From: Kineobactrum sediminis
GTDB taxonomy: Bacteria > Pseudomonadota > Gammaproteobacteria > Pseudomonadales > Halieaceae
Direction of reading: 5' to 3'
DNA length: 64,000 nucleotides
Assembly: GCF_002868715.1 (NCBI RefSeq)
Contig: NZ_PKLZ01000001.1
Location: 620,001 to 684,000 of the forward strand
Below, one piece after another: positions 62,520-64,000 of the stretch. Position numbers and translations under genes: made by a program. Numbering within the stretch: the stretch's first letter is position 1; every line of letters begins with the position of its first letter. The notes below the pieces were generated by a model. That model was not told where the DNA came from and did not search any database. It was given only the letters and a program-made list of their open reading frames with translations.

Positions 62520-62689
62520 TCGTGGCTCCCTTTCAGTTGGCGGCGCAACGGCGGCCGGTAAACATGAGGCTGCCATAATAGGAATACACCCGGGAACTGT
62601 CCATACCACCTTGGGGCAGGCCTGCGGGTGTCATCAAACTGCCACAGTATGTTCATCATCTTGCCATACGGGAACGGCAAGCTGACTCT

Positions 62690-63217
62690 ATGAAAATGCT
62701 TGCCGTTATCAACCGGCTAGACCTTCAGCTGCTCGGCCGGATCTTTTCCCAGGGCGAGCGGCGTATGGTGAGGCCGCTGGCGAAGGCCGTGTCCCGCTCG
62801 GGAGATGGCTATCTTCATCTGCTGCTACCTTTACTGCTGTTGCTATACGGGTCTCCCCATGCAGGGCCATTTATTCAATTGCTGATACCGGCCCTGCTGA
62901 TGGAACGTGCGCTGTACTGGAGCCTGAAAAACAGCCTCAAGCGGCAGCGTCCCCAGGAAGCAGTGCCGGGATTCCGCAGCCTGGTCACTGCCGCCGACCG
63001 TTTCAGCTTCCCCTCAGGGCATAGTTCGGGTGCCTTTTTGCTGGCCACTTCCCTGGCAGTCATCTATGGCGGCCCCATGGCTGTCATCTTTGTATGGGCC
63101 GGCGCTGTCGCTTTGTCACGGGTATTGCTGGGGGTACATTTCCCCGGAGACACCCTCGCGGGCGCGGTGATGGGCAGCAGCATCGTGCTGTTGACCGCAC
63201 ATTTGCTCGGCAGCTGA
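62690..63217 (+). CDS. PAP2-family membrane phosphatase
   Basis: This 175-residue membrane protein has about five helices and the PAP2 catalytic motifs: KNSLKRQRP, SFPSGHSSGAF and SRVLLGVHFPGD. It probably dephosphorylates a lipid phosphate such as undecaprenyl pyrophosphate or phosphatidylglycerol phosphate on the periplasmic face. The glycosyltransferase-like gene starts 17 bp later, suggesting a shared envelope pathway. The start is ATG 62690 or 62696. Confidence 0.87.
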   Translation: MKMLAVINRLDLQLLGRIFSQGERRMVRPLAKAVSRSGDGYLHLLLPLLLLLYGSPHAGPFIQLLIPALLMERALYWSLKNSLKRQRPQEAVPGFRSLVTAADRFSFPSGHSSGAFLLATSLAVIYGGPMAVIFVWAGAVALSRVLLGVHFPGDTLAGAVMGSSIVLLTAHLLGS

Positions 63218-63234
63218 ACGGAGCTCCCTTCGGC

Positions 63235-64000
63235 ATGAAAATACTTTACGGCGTGCAGGGTACCGGCAATGGCCATATCAGCAGGGCCAGGGCCATGACG
63301 GAGGCCCTGGCCGCCCACGATGTTGAGGTCACCTGGCTTTTTTCCGGGCGCGAGCGACACGAGCTGTTTGACATGGCGCCCTTTGGCGACTTTCTGCACC
63401 GTCGTGGACTGACTTTTATCAGCCGGGCCGGGCGCATCGACTATGGCCGCACACTGATTCATAACAACCTGTGGCGATTCCTGAGGGATGTTCGGACGCT
63501 GCCGCTGGCGGGCTTTGATGCCGTTGTCACCGACTTTGAGCCGATCACGGCCTGGGCGGGAAGGCGGGCTGGTCTCCCGGTGATTGGTATTGGCCACCAG
63601 TATGCCCTTGGCGACACCGCACCTACCGTTGCCGGCCACTGGCTGGCGCGCCAGGTTATGAACCGTTTTGCGCCGGTAACAAGGCCATTGGGACTACACT
63701 GGTACCCGTATGCAGACAACGTCCTGCCACCGATACTGCACCTGCCAGACCGGCAAGCCGGCCGCAGTGAAGATATTGTGGTGTATCTCCCGTTTGAGGA
63801 ACAGCCGCGGATAACAGGGCTGCTGCAACAGTTTCCGCAGTACCGGTTTCGACAATACGCCAGTGGCCTTGCCGCGATGCAGGTCGCCAACGTCCTGTTG
63901 TGCCCCACCAGCACCAATAACTTCAAACGGGACCTTGCTCAGTGTGCCGGGGTGATTTGCAATAGTGGTTTTGAACTGATCAGTGAATGCCTGCAGTGGC
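63235..64000 (+). CDS. Glycosyltransferase, MJ1255/UDP-GlcNAc-like, cut by the window end
   Basis: This gene is open to the last base; 255 codons are visible and the C-terminus is missing. The start MKILYGVQGTGNGHISRARAM is the GT-B glycosyltransferase glycine loop (MurG-like, MJ1255 group). The last visible part (CAGVICNSGFELISECLQW) is the nucleotide-sugar site of the C-terminal half, so most domains are present. It follows the PAP2 gene and may act on a lipid acceptor. No stop is seen. Confidence 0.8.
   Translation, partial: MKILYGVQGTGNGHISRARAMTEALAAHDVEVTWLFSGRERHELFDMAPFGDFLHRRGLTFISRAGRIDYGRTLIHNNLWRFLRDVRTLPLAGFDAVVTDFEPITAWAGRRAGLPVIGIGHQYALGDTAPTVAGHWLARQVMNRFAPVTRPLGLHWYPYADNVLPPILHLPDRQAGRSEDIVVYLPFEEQPRITGLLQQFPQYRFRQYASGLAAMQVANVLLCPTSTNNFKRDLAQCAGVICNSGFELISECLQW

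Overview
The window reads as a stretch of chromosome from a marine-type gammaproteobacterium. The core order glnA, ntrBC, trmL, secB-grxC-rhodanese, gpmI-envC-ctpA-yibQ, hisBHAF, mutY-yggX is typical of Pseudomonadales/Cellvibrionales-like bacteria. A sodium-type PomAB stator, a haloalkane dehalogenase and a fused SelD fit a marine heterotroph. A family name such as Halieaceae is only a guess. The backbone is GC-rich; the accessory segment at about 32.0-38.2 kb and the HigBA locus near 40.6 kb are visibly more AT-rich.

Layout. 1-5.1 kb: nitrogen control. glnA has two phased NtrC-type boxes and a sigma-54 promoter, and ntrBC has its own NtrC box and sigma-54 promoter. 5.1-12.0 kb: housekeeping and envelope genes (trmL, secB, grxC, rhodanese, gpmI, envC, ctpA, yibQ). 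12.0-16.6 kb: FetAB-type ABC exporter, PomA/PomB stator, PilZ-like protein and a secreted two-repeat protein. 16.6-25.3 kb: a metabolic block with an aldehyde dehydrogenase facing ackA, a phosphoketolase and a complete frdABCD. It could couple acetyl-phosphate formation to ATP synthesis and fumarate reduction. 25.3-31.9 kb: PAS-GAF-GGDEF protein, hisFAHB, a lipoprotein esterase, mutY, yggX and tRNA-Phe.

32.0-38.2 kb is a genomic island. It starts at tRNA-Phe and ends at a duplicated 3' tRNA-Phe fragment. No integrase is visible. Inside are a membrane-anchored alpha/beta hydrolase, an HNH-like protein lying between 63-bp inverted repeats, a secreted TonB-C-like protein and three toxin-antitoxin pairs (FitAB/VapBC, ParDE, YefM-YoeB). 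The toxin-antitoxin pairs are separated by short foldable sites that match integron attC sites. For two cassettes the first six bases are exactly complementary to the R'' box at the cassette end, as expected for integron gene cassettes.

38.2-43.8 kb is a second accessory patch: YajD-like HNH protein, ADP-ribosylglycohydrolase, a HigB toxin with a HigA antitoxin fused to an ImmA/IrrE metallopeptidase, and a secreted vWA protein with internal repeats. 43.8-49.9 kb: a pentaheme cytochrome paired with a cytochrome c/beta-barrel-like fusion, a CmcJ-like oxygenase with an M14-type zinc hydrolase, and an HPP-CBS membrane protein. 50.0-54.4 kb: MFS transporter, two ion-channel genes, a GNAT enzyme. 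54.4-64 kb: SelD fusion and SelU (selenium to tRNA), rdgC, an FAD dehydrogenase, glyoxalase I, haloalkane dehalogenase, a glutamine amidotransferase, a PAP2 phosphatase and a glycosyltransferase cut by the window end.
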